The notes beneath the pieces were generated by a model. The model was not told the DNA's origin. It did not search any database and saw nothing but the letters and a program-made list of their open reading frames with translations. Of a stretch of 37,639 bases of DNA, positions 1 through 8,812 are shown piece after piece. Within the stretch, counting starts at the first letter, position 1. Each line of letters opens with the position of its first letter. The stretch covers positions 1 to 37,639 of the forward strand of contig JAPSIC010000013.1 in NCBI GenBank assembly GCA_031179165.1. Reading direction: 5' to 3'. This DNA is from Brevibacterium sp. Lineage in GTDB: Bacteria; Actinomycetota; Actinomycetes; Actinomycetales; Brevibacteriaceae. The translations under genes were made by a program, and so were the position numbers.

Positions 1-1006
1 CGCCCGATCCCGTCTGCTGAGGCACCGGGCTCTGCTGCGGGCCTCCGTACTGCGGTCCCTGCGCAGCGCCGTACTGGGCGTTCTGCGGGCCGCCGTAGGG
101 AGCATAGGGCGACGCATCGGACTGGGGTCCGCCATGCTGGGGTCCGCCGTACGCGGGACCACCGGGCGGTGGGCCCTGTGCGTCGTGGGGCCCTCCCTGC
201 GAAGGACCGGCGCTGGGGTAGGGAGGCAGACCGCCTTGATCGGGAGCGCCGTACTGGTCGGATCTCGGTTGGTCGGACCCGTACCGGTCGGATCTCGGTT
301 GGTCGGATCCGGGCGGCTGCGGCTGGAACCGATTCTGTCCCTCGTCCGACGGCGACGCGAACGGCGGTGCCTGATCGTCGGGGTAGGACGCGGCCTGGGG
401 TGTGGGTGCGGTGGGCGGATACGACGGAGCCTGCGGGGCGTCGTAGGACGGAGCCTGCGGGAGCGCCTCCGTCGACGGTGCCGAATCGTCCTTCTGCTGA
501 GCCGAGTCAGACGACTCCTGCGGGGCCGAGTCAGATTCGTGCGGGTCCGGATCCGATGATTCCTGCCGGCCCTGAGCGGATGAGTCCTGCGCGAGAGTCT
601 CCGGTTCGGCCTGCCGATCGGAGAGTCGCATCTCCTCCGGTTCCGGACCGGCTGCCTCCTGCCGGTCCGAGAGGCTCATCGACACCGTGTCCGACTGGTC
701 GTCGGCACCGGACTCCGCGCCGCCATCGGGCGTCGACTCGGCCCAGCGACCGCTGTCGCCCTGTTGGGACTCGGCCTGCTGGGAGTCGCTCTGCTGGGAC
801 TCGCCCGGACCGGGCTCGCCCGCCTCGCCGTCGTTCGGCTGGCTGTCGTTCGGCGCGGAAGGGGGAGTGCTCTCGGGAGTGCTTGTCTCCACCGAATCCT
901 TCTCGGTCTCGCCCGCCGAAGTCTTCGCACCGGACTCGGAGTTCTCGTCCTCCGGTCGGCTGCTGGAAGGTCGCGGGACGTTCGGCTCGTCGTTCCCGTT
1001 GCTCAT
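1..1006 (-). CDS. Disordered P/Q/S/D-rich protein (C-terminus beyond the window)
   Basis: An open frame runs from ATG at 1006 leftward to the edge without a stop, giving about 335 residues of an incomplete protein. It starts MSNGNDEPNVPRP, with GAAGGA about 10 nt upstream. All of the visible part is low complexity. Residues ~1-80 are acidic and Ser/Glu-rich, followed by a run of ESQQ/DSQQ units, then Ser/Asp/Gln-rich sequence, then a Pro/Gln/Tyr/Gly-rich stretch with PQAPSY, SDQPRSD, GGPQ and QYG units. No folded domain, signal peptide or membrane segment is visible. Long tails of this kind commonly precede a small membrane domain in actinobacterial proteins, so a membrane domain may lie beyond the edge; that is inference. 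It is divergent from the DUF6350 gene. I do not recognise the family. Confidence 0.75.
   Translation of the reverse strand, partial: MSNGNDEPNVPRPSSSRPEDENSESGAKTSAGETEKDSVETSTPESTPPSAPNDSQPNDGEAGEPGPGESQQSDSQQAESQQGDSGRWAESTPDGGAESGADDQSDTVSMSLSDRQEAAGPEPEEMRLSDRQAEPETLAQDSSAQGRQESSDPDPHESDSAPQESSDSAQQKDDSAPSTEALPQAPSYDAPQAPSYPPTAPTPQAASYPDDQAPPFASPSDEGQNRFQPQPPGSDQPRSDRYGSDQPRSDQYGAPDQGGLPPYPSAGPSQGGPHDAQGPPPGGPAYGGPQHGGPQSDASPYAPYGGPQNAQYGAAQGPQYGGPQQSPVPQQTGSG
256..307 (-). repeat. 30-bp in-frame repeat in the disordered protein
   Basis: A 22-bp block at 256-277 recurs exactly at 286-307, a 30-nt period. On the minus strand it encodes two consecutive ten-residue units with the core SDQPRSD and a following Tyr-Gly. 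It lies within the coding frame of the leftward gene and keeps that frame. Confidence 0.8.
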
Positions 1007-1113
1007 CGCTGGATTCATCCTTCGTGTCTACAAGCGTGTCCTGGCGCAATTGTACGTCGCAGAAGTGGGAACGGCGTGGTCAATACCAGGATCGGTGCAC
1101 CCGGTCAGCGAAA

Positions 1114-2394
1114 ATGGAACGGATGCACACTTCTCCGCTTCCTCGCACCAACCGCCATCCAGTCCTGCTGGGGCTGCTGGAGGCGCTTCGGCTCGACCTC
1201 ATCATCGTCCCGATCGCCTTCGTCCTCGCCGTCGCCTTCTGGCTCATCGGGCTGAGCTCTCAGCTGCCCTACTCGATCATCCCCGAGTGGGCTCTCGCTC
1301 TGTGGGCCGTCGTCCACGGCCTGAGCGTGTCGACGGTCGGATTCGACTTCTCCCTCGCACCCAGCCTCATCACCGTCGGGGTGTGGCTCCTCCTGGCATC
1401 GTCCGCGCGGCGCCTGGTCGAGACCAGCGGCGACGGGGACGACGCCGAAGCCGATGCCGAAGATGAAGCCGTCGAAGCCGGGGACGGATGGGTGCACCCG
1501 ATCATCGCACTGGCGACGTTCGCACTCGCCTACGCGGGACCGCTCCTGACCGGTGCGCTGCTGGTCGGGGAGGCCACGGTGACGCCCTTCGGATTCCTCC
1601 GGCTTCTCCTGCTTCTGGTGTCGGCCTCCGCCGTCGGCTGGCTGTGGGCACGGGGAGTCGGCGACGTGCCCGTGCTGCGCGACCTCGACCCGGACACGCT
1701 CGACTGCGCACGCGCAGTGGCGAAGCGGACCCTGTGGGGGCTGGCGGCCGTCTCCGTTCTCGCCCTCGGCATCGGTGCGGTGCTGCGATGGGACGAGATG
1801 GCCGAATCGATGGAGGTCTACAGCTCCCCGCTCTCCGCCGGCATCGGACTGCTCATCGTGCAGATCCTGTTCGCCCCGGGAATCCTCCTCGCCGCCCTGT
1901 CCTGGATCGCGGGCAGCGGCGTCAGCCTCGGCGCGGGCGGACGCAGCTCCGTGTTCCACTCGGCCGTCGGACCCGTTCCGGATGTGCCGGTGCTGGAGCT
2001 CCTGCCCGGCGACTACCCGAGCTGGTCGATGGCCGCACCCGCACTGCTCGTCCTCGTCGGGCTGCTCTCCGTGATCCTCAGACGCGCCCACGCCCAGGCG
2101 GTGCTCCTCGCCTCGTGGGCAGGAATCGGGCTGTCGGCGCTCCTCGTGTTCGTCGTCCTCCAGCTCCTCGCGCTGATCTCCCGCGGAGCGATGGGACCGC
2201 TGGGACTGGCGGACTTCGGACCCTCGGCGCTGATCTCGGCGGCAGCCATCACCGCCTGGGTGGGGCTGGGCCTGAGCGCGGGGCTGCTGCTGGTCAAGCT
2301 GTCCCAGCTGCAGTACCCGGGGGACGAGGACGCCGCTGACGAAGTCCACGACGAATCCATCGAATCCGCCGACGAGTCCATCGAATCCGACTGA
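1114..2394 (+). CDS. DUF6350-type polytopic membrane protein
   Basis: The protein has 426 residues and is almost wholly hydrophobic, with roughly ten transmembrane helices. The first is around DLIIVPIAFVLAVAFWLIGL. An acidic cytoplasmic-type loop (DGDDAEADAEDEAVEAGD) lies near residue 110, and the tail is acidic with repeated ESADESIES. The family assignment rests on overall character and position: DUF6350 membrane proteins lie just upstream of purN-purH in many actinobacteria. Function is unknown. The open frame extends far upstream, but that part is the shadow of the opposite gene. ATG 1114 is chosen; ATG 1123, directly after GGAACGG, is an equally possible start. It ends 20 bp from a convergent gene. 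Confidence 0.75.
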   Translation: MERMHTSPLPRTNRHPVLLGLLEALRLDLIIVPIAFVLAVAFWLIGLSSQLPYSIIPEWALALWAVVHGLSVSTVGFDFSLAPSLITVGVWLLLASSARRLVETSGDGDDAEADAEDEAVEAGDGWVHPIIALATFALAYAGPLLTGALLVGEATVTPFGFLRLLLLLVSASAVGWLWARGVGDVPVLRDLDPDTLDCARAVAKRTLWGLAAVSVLALGIGAVLRWDEMAESMEVYSSPLSAGIGLLIVQILFAPGILLAALSWIAGSGVSLGAGGRSSVFHSAVGPVPDVPVLELLPGDYPSWSMAAPALLVLVGLLSVILRRAHAQAVLLASWAGIGLSALLVFVVLQLLALISRGAMGPLGLADFGPSALISAAAITAWVGLGLSAGLLLVKLSQLQYPGDEDAADEVHDESIESADESIESD

Positions 2395-2414
2395 GCCGAC
2401 GCGGTCGTTCTCGC

Positions 2415-2867
2415 TCAGCTGCTGCCGGGAAGCTCCAGGTCCTGACCGGTGATCTGCTTGAACCAGCCGCTCAGTCCGGATTGGTACTCGCTCGAGCACG
2501 ACAGCTGCGCCTGCTGGGTGATGGCCTCCCGCAGGCACTGCTCATACGTCGACTGGACGGGCCACAGCACCGCGGAGGACAGGGCGGAGAAGATGAGATA
2601 GACGCTGAGGAGCCCACCGAGGATGCCCAAGGACAGGTTGCGCTTCTGCTTCGCCCTGATCACGGCGCGGATGTAGCGCACCGACCAGACGACGGCGGCG
2701 ACGGCGAAGCCGATCGCGGCGAGCTTGAACGGCAGCGGGTACGTGAACGTCAGGACCGAGGCGAGGACCAGCAGAACCAGGATCAGACCATGCCTGGCCG
2801 GTGCGGCCTGGAGCTCCTCTTCCGGAGTCGGTGCGTTCTTGTCGTCAGTGCTGTTTGGTGGCGTCAC
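2415..2867 (-). CDS. Small membrane protein of unknown function
   Basis: The protein has 150 residues. A charged N-terminal tail (about 25 residues) is followed by hydrophobic helices at about 28-45, 48-65 and 80-103, with a basic loop (RAVIRAKQKR) between the second and third. The C-terminal part is probably extracytoplasmic and holds two cysteines (EQCLREA and LSCSSEY) that could pair. It lies alone on the minus strand between the DUF6350 gene and purN. I recognise no catalytic motif and no named family. Confidence 0.65.
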   Translation of the reverse strand: MTPPNSTDDKNAPTPEEELQAAPARHGLILVLLVLASVLTFTYPLPFKLAAIGFAVAAVVWSVRYIRAVIRAKQKRNLSLGILGGLLSVYLIFSALSSAVLWPVQSTYEQCLREAITQQAQLSCSSEYQSGLSGWFKQITGQDLELPGSS

Positions 2868-2956
2868 CCAGCCAGTTTCTCATAACCGTCCGGCAAAAGC
2901 CCCGCCGCCGGTCAGCGGGGGAGCCGCCCGCGCTCACCGGCGGCAGACGATCCTTG

Positions 2957-2962
2957 TAGAAT
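2957..2962 (+). promoter_or_regulatory. Candidate -10 box for purN (leaderless)
   Basis: TAGAAT lies 7 nt before GTG 2970. No Shine-Dalgarno sequence is visible and no convincing -35 is present. The box overlaps the alternative ATG at 2961, which argues for the GTG as start. Confidence 0.45.
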
Positions 2963-2969
2963 GGGCCGC

Positions 2970-3602
2970 GTGCGCATCGTTCTTCTGGCCTCGGGCTCCG
3001 GTACCCTCACTCAAGCCGTGATCGATGCCTTCGCCGGATCCTCCGCACCGCCGGCGGCCGTCGAGATCGCCGCGATCGGATCCGACAGTCCCACGGCAGG
3101 CGTTCTCGACCGGGCCCGGGCCGCCTCGATCCCCGAGTTCGTGGTCAGCCCCGAGGACTGCCCCGATCGGGCGGAATGGAACCTGATGCTGCGCCACACG
3201 GTCGCCTCCTTCGACCCCGACTGGGTCGTGTCCGCCGGTTTCATGCGCATCCTCGGACCCGGATTCATCGCCGCCTTCTCCAACCGGATCATCAACACCC
3301 ACCCCGCACTCCTGCCCTCCTTTCCGGGTGCTCACGGGGTGCGCGACGCGCTCGCCCACGGGGTGCGGATCACCGGCGGCACCATCCACCTCGTCGACTC
3401 CGGCGTCGACACGGGACCTATCATCACGCAGTTCGCCGTCCCGATCGCCGACGACGACACGGAGGAGACGGTGCACGAGAGGATCAAGGCCCGGGAGCGG
3501 GAAGAGCTCGTGAGACTGCTGACTCACCTGGCCGAGCACGACCTCGCTGTGGCCGGTCGCCACGTCAGGGGATACATCGCCTCGGCGAACGACCTGCCCT
3601 GA
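2970..3602 (+). CDS. purN: Phosphoribosylglycinamide formyltransferase
   Basis: PurN transfers a formyl group from 10-formyl-THF to glycinamide ribonucleotide, the third step of purine synthesis, in the cytosol. From GTG 2970 the protein has 210 residues and starts [11 protein letters not shown], typical of the family. The phosphate-binding SGSGTL takes the place of the usual SGxGSN. The catalytic Asn-His pair is in [14 protein letters not shown] and the catalytic Asp in [12 protein letters not shown]. The length is normal. An in-frame ATG at 2961 would add three residues, but it overlaps a likely -10 box. purH follows after 37 bp, so the two probably form an operon. Confidence 0.93.
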   Translation: MRIVLLASGSGTLTQAVIDAFAGSSAPPAAVEIAAIGSDSPTAGVLDRARAASIPEFVVSPEDCPDRAEWNLMLRHTVASFDPDWVVSAGFMRILGPGFIAAFSNRIINTHPALLPSFPGAHGVRDALAHGVRITGGTIHLVDSGVDTGPIITQFAVPIADDDTEETVHERIKAREREELVRLLTHLAEHDLAVAGRHVRGYIASANDLP

Positions 3603-3639
3603 GACACCCCAACCACAACCGAGCCTTCAAGGAGGACCC

Positions 3640-5199
3640 GTGACAGGAACCCGCGCGATCAAGAGAGCGCTCATCAGCGTCTACGACAAGACCGGCCTCG
3701 CGGACCTGGCGCGGGGACTGCAGGCGGCAGGAGTGGAGATCGTCTCGACGGGCTCGACCGCCGCGACGATCGCCGAGGCGGGAGCGCAGGTGATGAAGGT
3801 CGAGGAGCTGACCGGGTTCCCCGAATGCCTGGAGGGCCGGGTCAAGACCCTGCATCCGCGCGTGCACGCGGGAATCCTCGCCGACACCCGCAAGCCGGAG
3901 CACCTCGAACAGCTCGAGCAGCTCGAGATCGCTCCCTTCGACCTCGTCGTGGTCAACCTCTACCCGTTCTCCGAGACAGTGGCCAGCGGCGCCGGCTTCG
4001 ACGACTGCGTCGAGCAGGTCGACATCGGCGGGCCGTCCATGGTCCGCGCCGCGGCGAAGAACCATCCCAGCGTCGCGGTCATCACCGACCCGGCCGACTA
4101 CCGCTCCGTCATCGAGGCGGCCACGGGCGAGGGCTTCGACCTCGACGCCCGACGTCGCTTCGCGGCCCGGGCCTTCGCCCACACCGCGGCGTATGACACC
4201 GCGGTGGCATCCTGGTTCGCCGCGGAGCTCGCCGTCGACGCCGGGACCGAGACATCCCGACCCGAGTTCGCCGGCCTCACCGGGGAGAAGATCACCGACC
4301 TGCGCTACGGGGAGAACCCGCACCAGGGCGCCGCCGTGTACGCCGACGGCACCCGCGGGATCGCCGGGGCGAAGCTGCTCGGCGGAAAGGCGATGTCCTA
4401 CAACAACTACACGGACACCGACGCCGCGATCCGCGCAGCCTACGACTTCGACCGGCCGGCCGCGGCCATCATCAAGCATGCCAACCCCTGCGGGATCGCC
4501 GTGGCCGATACCCCCGCCGCCGCGCATCGGGCCGCCCACGCGTGCGATCCGCTCTCCGCCTACGGCGGCGTCATCGCCGTCAACCGCGAGGTCGACGCCG
4601 AACTCGCCGAGTCCATCAAGTCGATCTTCACCGAGTGCCTGGCCGCTCCCTCCTTCTCCGCCGAGGCCCTGGAGATCCTGTCGGCGAAGAAGAACCTGCG
4701 CCTGCTCGAACTCGGCGACATCGACGTCGCCGCCGCGGAGATCACCCCGATCACCGGCGGGTTCCTCGTCCAGGACCGCGACGTCTTCCAGGCGGACGGC
4801 GACGCCCCCGAGAACTGGACGCTGGCAGCCGGTGAAGCGGCCACCGCCGAGGTGCTCGCCGACCTCGAGTTCGCCTGGAGGGCCTGTCGGGCGGTGAAGT
4901 CCAACGCCATCCTCGTGGCCAAGGACGGGGCCTCCGTGGGTGTGGGGATGGGCCAGGTCAACCGCGTCGACTCGGCGAAGCTCGCCGTCGACCGTGCCGG
5001 CGCCGAGCGGGCGGCGGGCGCGGTGGCCGCCTCGGACGCGTTCTTCCCCTTCGCCGACGGTCTGCAGATCCTCCTCGATGCGGGAATCACCGCCGTCGTG
5101 CAGCCGGGCGGATCGATCCGCGACGACGAGGTCATCGCCGCCGCCGAGAAGGCCGGGGTCACCATGTACCTGACCGGGAGTCGCCATTTCTTCCACTGA
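3640..5199 (+). CDS. purH: Bifunctional AICAR transformylase / IMP cyclohydrolase
   Basis: PurH carries out the last two steps of IMP synthesis: formylation of AICAR, then ring closure. The 519-residue protein has an MGS-like cyclohydrolase domain at ~1-145 (SVYDKTGL near the start, [13 protein letters not shown] at its end). The AICAR transformylase domain follows, with [11 protein letters not shown] and the catalytic KHANPCG. It ends in the usual GSRHFFH. GTG 3640 is preceded by AAGGAGG at 3629-3635. It lies downstream of purN and upstream of a DUF3017 gene, a normal actinobacterial order. Confidence 0.96.
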   Translation: MTGTRAIKRALISVYDKTGLADLARGLQAAGVEIVSTGSTAATIAEAGAQVMKVEELTGFPECLEGRVKTLHPRVHAGILADTRKPEHLEQLEQLEIAPFDLVVVNLYPFSETVASGAGFDDCVEQVDIGGPSMVRAAAKNHPSVAVITDPADYRSVIEAATGEGFDLDARRRFAARAFAHTAAYDTAVASWFAAELAVDAGTETSRPEFAGLTGEKITDLRYGENPHQGAAVYADGTRGIAGAKLLGGKAMSYNNYTDTDAAIRAAYDFDRPAAAIIKHANPCGIAVADTPAAAHRAAHACDPLSAYGGVIAVNREVDAELAESIKSIFTECLAAPSFSAEALEILSAKKNLRLLELGDIDVAAAEITPITGGFLVQDRDVFQADGDAPENWTLAAGEAATAEVLADLEFAWRACRAVKSNAILVAKDGASVGVGMGQVNRVDSAKLAVDRAGAERAAGAVAASDAFFPFADGLQILLDAGITAVVQPGGSIRDDEVIAAAEKAGVTMYLTGSRHFFH

Positions 5200-5242
5200 G
5201 CAGCCGCGGACCTCCCCGCGCCATGCGCGGCGCGGGCGGGGC

Positions 5243-5542
5243 ATGCTGGCCAAGCGCTGGATCTACTGGAAACGGCGCTATTCGAATCCGCTGCCCAGGG
5301 ACTGGGTGCTGCTGTTCTGCCTCCTGGGCGTCATCATCGCGGCCGGACTCACCTTCATCGAGTTCCGCCTCGGCGCCTTCGTGCTCGCCCTCGTCCCCGC
5401 GGGGCTGGCCTTCATGCGCGCCATGCCCGCGCCGTGGAGCGAGTACTGGGTCAATCGGTCCCGTCCGGTCGACATCGCGACGATGCTGATCTTCTCCGGT
5501 CTGCTGGTCGCGGTGTCGCTGGTGGTGCCCGAAACCCACTGA
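5243..5542 (+). CDS. DUF3017-type small membrane protein
   Basis: The protein has 99 residues. A basic N-terminus (MLAKRWIYWKRRY) is followed by three hydrophobic helices: about 22-40 (WVLLFCLLGVIIAAGL), 44-60 and 77-94. DUF3017 proteins are short three-helix membrane proteins encoded just after purH in actinobacteria, and both size and position fit. Function is unknown. ATG 5243 is chosen, preceded by a GGGCGGGG stretch; an in-frame upstream alternative is not evident. The gene is 43 bp after purH and ends facing the convergent thiamine-diphosphate enzyme gene. Confidence 0.75.
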   Translation: MLAKRWIYWKRRYSNPLPRDWVLLFCLLGVIIAAGLTFIEFRLGAFVLALVPAGLAFMRAMPAPWSEYWVNRSRPVDIATMLIFSGLLVAVSLVVPETH

Positions 5543-5564
5543 CCGGCCGGCGCTCGACCGGTCA
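5540..5564. terminator. Hairpin containing both convergent stop codons
   Basis: TGACCGG (5540-5546) pairs with CCGGTCA (5558-5564) around an 11-nt loop. The left arm holds the stop codon of the DUF3017 gene. The right arm holds the stop codon of the opposite gene. It may serve as a short bidirectional terminator, but no U-tract is present. Confidence 0.4.
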
Positions 5565-7355
5565 CTGATGCTCTTCCTCGATCCGGGCGTACGCCGACAG
5601 CAGCTCAAGGGCATGCGCCCCGCCGTCGCCCTCGGCCTCCAACCCCGCGCGCATGGGATCGAGCTTCTCCCGACCGTGCGGGAACGGCGGCAGGAGCGGG
5701 ACGTCGCGGTCACAGGTCGCCTCGATGAGCACCGGCTTCTGGGCCGCGAACGCCTCGTCGAGGACCGCCTCGATCGCGTCGGGGTCCGACACCTGCACAC
5801 CGTGGAGCCCGAGCAGGCGGGCATAGCCGGCGAAGTCGAAGCCGGGAACGTCCTGGGAGGCGGCGAACCGGGGCTGGGACTCCATCTCCCGCTGCTCCCA
5901 GCTGACCTCCGCGAGGTCCCGGTTGTGGAGGACGAGGACGACGAACCGAGGGTCCTGCCAGTGCGGCCAGCGCTCGGCGACCGTGAGCAGCTCACCGTTG
6001 CCGAGCATCTGCATCGCGCCGTCGCCGGCGACGACGGCGACCGGCCGCCCGGACTCCGACTCCTTGGCCGCGAGTCCGAATGGGACCCCGCAGCCCATGC
6101 TGGCCAGGGTGCTCGACAGATGGGCCGGCACCGCGGTGGGCAGCCGCATCTGCCGGACGTAGTGGTAGACGCAGCTGCCGACGTCGACGGCGAGCTGCCA
6201 GTCGGCGCCGATCCTCTCGCCGAAGCGGCGGACGATGAGCTCGGGGTTGAGGGGATCGGCCGGGAGCTCGGCTCGCCGCCGCGAGATCTCGTGCCAGTTG
6301 CGCACCTGGCGTTCGACCTCTGCCCTCCACGGTGAGTCGGGGCGGGCCGAGACCCGCTCGAGGAGGGCGGCGAGGGTGGGGCCGCTGTCCCCGGCGAGTC
6401 CGACCTCGACGGGGTAGCGGTTGGCGAGCATCGCCGGATCGATGTCGATCTGTACCGCCCGTGCCGTCCCCGGCGCCGGATAGAACTCCGTCCACGGGTC
6501 GTTGGAGCCGACGATGAGCAGGGTGTCGCATTCCTGGAGCACATGCGCCGAGGCGGTCGTGCCCAGGTGGCCCATGGTCCCGGCCGCCAGTGGGTGGGCC
6601 TCGTCGATGCAGGGCTTGCCGAGCAGGCTCGTGGTGATCCCGGCACCGAGGCGCTCGGCCAAGGCGATCACCTCGGCGCTCGCGTGACGGGCACCGCGGC
6701 CGACGAGCAGTGCGATCTTCTCACCCGCCTCGATGACGTCGACGGCGGCGTCGAGGTCCTCGCCGCGGGGGAGGACCCGGCCGGTGGACCACCGTGGGGC
6801 GGTGACCACCTCACCATGGGCCTGGCCGAGTTCAGGGGCCGGGGCCTGCTGGACGTCGTGGGGCAGGATGAGCACGGTCGGCTGCGCCGTCGCCAGCGCG
6901 GAGCGGAAGGCCCGGTCGAGCACCATCGGCAGCTGCTCGGGCGCGGAGACGAGCTGGACGAAGGGTGAGGCGACGTCGTGGAACAGGGTCTGGAGGTCGA
7001 TCTCCTGCTGATAGTCCGAGCCGAGCACGCTTGTGTGCTGTTGGGCGACGAGGGCGACGACGGGTGCACTGTCGAGTTTGGCGTCGTAGAGCGGATTGAG
7101 CAGATGGACGGCGCCGGGTCCCTGGGTCGAGGTGACGACTCCCACCTGCCCGGTGTACTTGGCCTCCCCGACGGCCATGAAGGCCGCGCTCTCCTCGTGC
7201 CGGGCGGGGATGAACCGAGGGGAGTTCCCCGCCCGGCGCAGGGCCGACAGGAGCGGATTGTTCCCGTCGCCCGCGTATCCGTACAGGCGCTCGACGCCCC
7301 AGGCTCGGAGCCTGTCGACGATGAGATCGGCGGTCTGCCTGGATGTGTCGGTCAT
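5562..7355 (-). CDS. Thiamine-diphosphate-requiring enzyme, PoxB/pyruvate oxidase-like
   Basis: The 597-residue protein has the three-domain fold of acetolactate synthase/pyruvate oxidase enzymes. The N-terminal pyrimidine-binding domain carries the activating Glu in ARHEESAAFMAVGEA. A central FAD/NAD-type domain lies at about 200-340. The C-terminal domain holds the diphosphate motif GDGAMQMLGNGELL, ending at LVLHNRDL. It resembles pyruvate dehydrogenase (quinone)/pyruvate oxidase rather than acetolactate synthase; substrate cannot be fixed from sequence. AAGGAG stands just before ATG 7355. It is the last gene of a minus-strand run with an FAD/Rieske oxidoreductase and a zinc alcohol dehydrogenase. 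A role in fermentation or stress redox metabolism is inference. Confidence 0.85.
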   Translation of the reverse strand: MTDTSRQTADLIVDRLRAWGVERLYGYAGDGNNPLLSALRRAGNSPRFIPARHEESAAFMAVGEAKYTGQVGVVTSTQGPGAVHLLNPLYDAKLDSAPVVALVAQQHTSVLGSDYQQEIDLQTLFHDVASPFVQLVSAPEQLPMVLDRAFRSALATAQPTVLILPHDVQQAPAPELGQAHGEVVTAPRWSTGRVLPRGEDLDAAVDVIEAGEKIALLVGRGARHASAEVIALAERLGAGITTSLLGKPCIDEAHPLAAGTMGHLGTTASAHVLQECDTLLIVGSNDPWTEFYPAPGTARAVQIDIDPAMLANRYPVEVGLAGDSGPTLAALLERVSARPDSPWRAEVERQVRNWHEISRRRAELPADPLNPELIVRRFGERIGADWQLAVDVGSCVYHYVRQMRLPTAVPAHLSSTLASMGCGVPFGLAAKESESGRPVAVVAGDGAMQMLGNGELLTVAERWPHWQDPRFVVLVLHNRDLAEVSWEQREMESQPRFAASQDVPGFDFAGYARLLGLHGVQVSDPDAIEAVLDEAFAAQKPVLIEATCDRDVPLLPPFPHGREKLDPMRAGLEAEGDGGAHALELLSAYARIEEEHQ

Positions 7356-7393
7356 GGCTGCTCCTTGTCATGGTGCGAGCGTTCTCACGTTCC

Positions 7394-8812
7394 TCAGAGG
7401 CGTTTGAGGTCCGAGGTGGCCGGTCCCTCGAGGACGGTCCCCGAGGCGCTGAATCGGGACCCGTGGAGGGGGCAGTCCCAGGTGCTCTCGGCGTCGTTCC
7501 ACGTGCAGATCCCGCCCGCGTGGGGACAGACGAGACAGACCTCGACCTCCTGCCCGTCGACGATCGCCTCACCCTTGGGTCTGAGGCCCTCGCGGACGAG
7601 GTTGCCGACCATCATGGCGGGAGTCTTCGCGTGGGACTTCATCGCGTTCTTCGCCTCGCCCAGCTTCGTCGGAGTGCCGAACGAGATGGTCTCCGCTCGT
7701 CCGAGGATGCGGTCGCTGAGGCTGCGGGCTGCCGCGGGAGCACCGGTGATTCCCCACTTGCTGTATCCGCCGGCGAAGTGGACGCGTCCCTGGTCCGAAC
7801 CGAACGTCGTGACGAGGGGAACCATGCCGATCGGATGGTGGTCCTGCGCCGACCAGGCGTGGGTCATCCGGGCGCCCGGGAAATGCTTGGCCGTCCATGA
7901 TTCGAGGTCGTCGACCAGCTCCTGCGTCCCGATCGCCTCTCCCGTCCGGTGCCCGTTGCCGCCGACGAGGAGGACTCGCCGCCCGTTGACGATCGCGCTG
8001 CGCAGGGTCCGGGAGGGGGAGTCGACCGACACGAACATGCCCTCGGGCAGGGGCCCGTCAAGGTCGAACGCGCACAGATACGACCGGTGGGGGACGAGCT
8101 CGGTGGTCGTGGGCACATGATCGAGGATCGGGCTGGCGGTCGCGAGGACCACATGATCGGCGCTCAGCCGCCCCGCCGTGGTCTCCACGAAGACGCGGTC
8201 GCCCGCCTCGTCGAGACCCGTCACCCGGCAGCCTTCGACGATCAGTCCTCCGGCGTCGACCACCGCGGAGACGAGACCGGCGAGGAGGCTGACGGGATCG
8301 AGCTGGACCTGGTCGGGCAGCTCGACGGCCGCATGCACGGGGAAGTCGGTGTGGAGGGTGTCATGGGTGGACACCGGCAGGCCGAGCTCCCGGCAGACCT
8401 CGAACTCTCTCCTGACCTTCTTCACTCCCTGTTCCGTCCCGGCGAAGGTGAAGGCGCCGGCCCGCTCGAATGGGATCCGGCGGGCGGAGCACAGGCCGAG
8501 GATCTCCTCGAACCCGTACCGGTGGGCGCGCAGATAATCGCGGGCGACGTCGATGGAGAAGGCCTCGGCCAGGAGCGAGAGCCGGTTGCCCTGCAGGACG
8601 GTCGCCTTGCCCGTCGAGGCCCCGCTCGCGCAGGCGCCCACCGATCGCGCCTCGGCGACGATCACCTTCCGACCCGTCTCGGCCAGGCGCAGCGCCGTGA
8701 ACAGGCCGGTCAGTCCCGCGCCGACGACGAGCGCATTGACATGGTCGGCAACGGGCAGCTGAGCCGAAGGGACCGCTGCGCGGGTGTCATCGTTCCACAC
8801 CGGCGCGCTCAT
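7394..8812 (-). CDS. FAD-dependent oxidoreductase with C-terminal Rieske domain
   Basis: The 472-residue protein begins with a DAO/GlpD-type FAD domain: the dinucleotide motif VVGAGLTGLFTALRLAE lies near residue 28, then EARSVGACASGASTGK. The last ~60 residues form a Rieske [2Fe-2S] domain with ligand pairs in CPHAGGICTW and CPLHGSRF. The architecture matches the family of FAD oxidoreductase/Rieske proteins such as B. subtilis YhfW, whose substrate is unknown. ATG 8812 overlaps the TGA of the upstream zinc dehydrogenase (ATGA), showing translational coupling; a longer frame to 8842 is less likely. A thiamine-diphosphate enzyme gene follows after 38 bp. The Rieske cluster may pass electrons from a neighbouring dehydrogenase (inference). 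Confidence 0.88.
   Translation of the reverse strand: MSAPVWNDDTRAAVPSAQLPVADHVNALVVGAGLTGLFTALRLAETGRKVIVAEARSVGACASGASTGKATVLQGNRLSLLAEAFSIDVARDYLRAHRYGFEEILGLCSARRIPFERAGAFTFAGTEQGVKKVRREFEVCRELGLPVSTHDTLHTDFPVHAAVELPDQVQLDPVSLLAGLVSAVVDAGGLIVEGCRVTGLDEAGDRVFVETTAGRLSADHVVLATASPILDHVPTTTELVPHRSYLCAFDLDGPLPEGMFVSVDSPSRTLRSAIVNGRRVLLVGGNGHRTGEAIGTQELVDDLESWTAKHFPGARMTHAWSAQDHHPIGMVPLVTTFGSDQGRVHFAGGYSKWGITGAPAAARSLSDRILGRAETISFGTPTKLGEAKNAMKSHAKTPAMMVGNLVREGLRPKGEAIVDGQEVEVCLVCPHAGGICTWNDAESTWDCPLHGSRFSASGTVLEGPATSDLKRL

Noticed and set aside
169-1113. Upstream extension of the DUF6350 reading frame
   Set aside because: It is Arg/Pro-rich antisense of the leftward disordered protein, and the membrane protein begins only after 1114.
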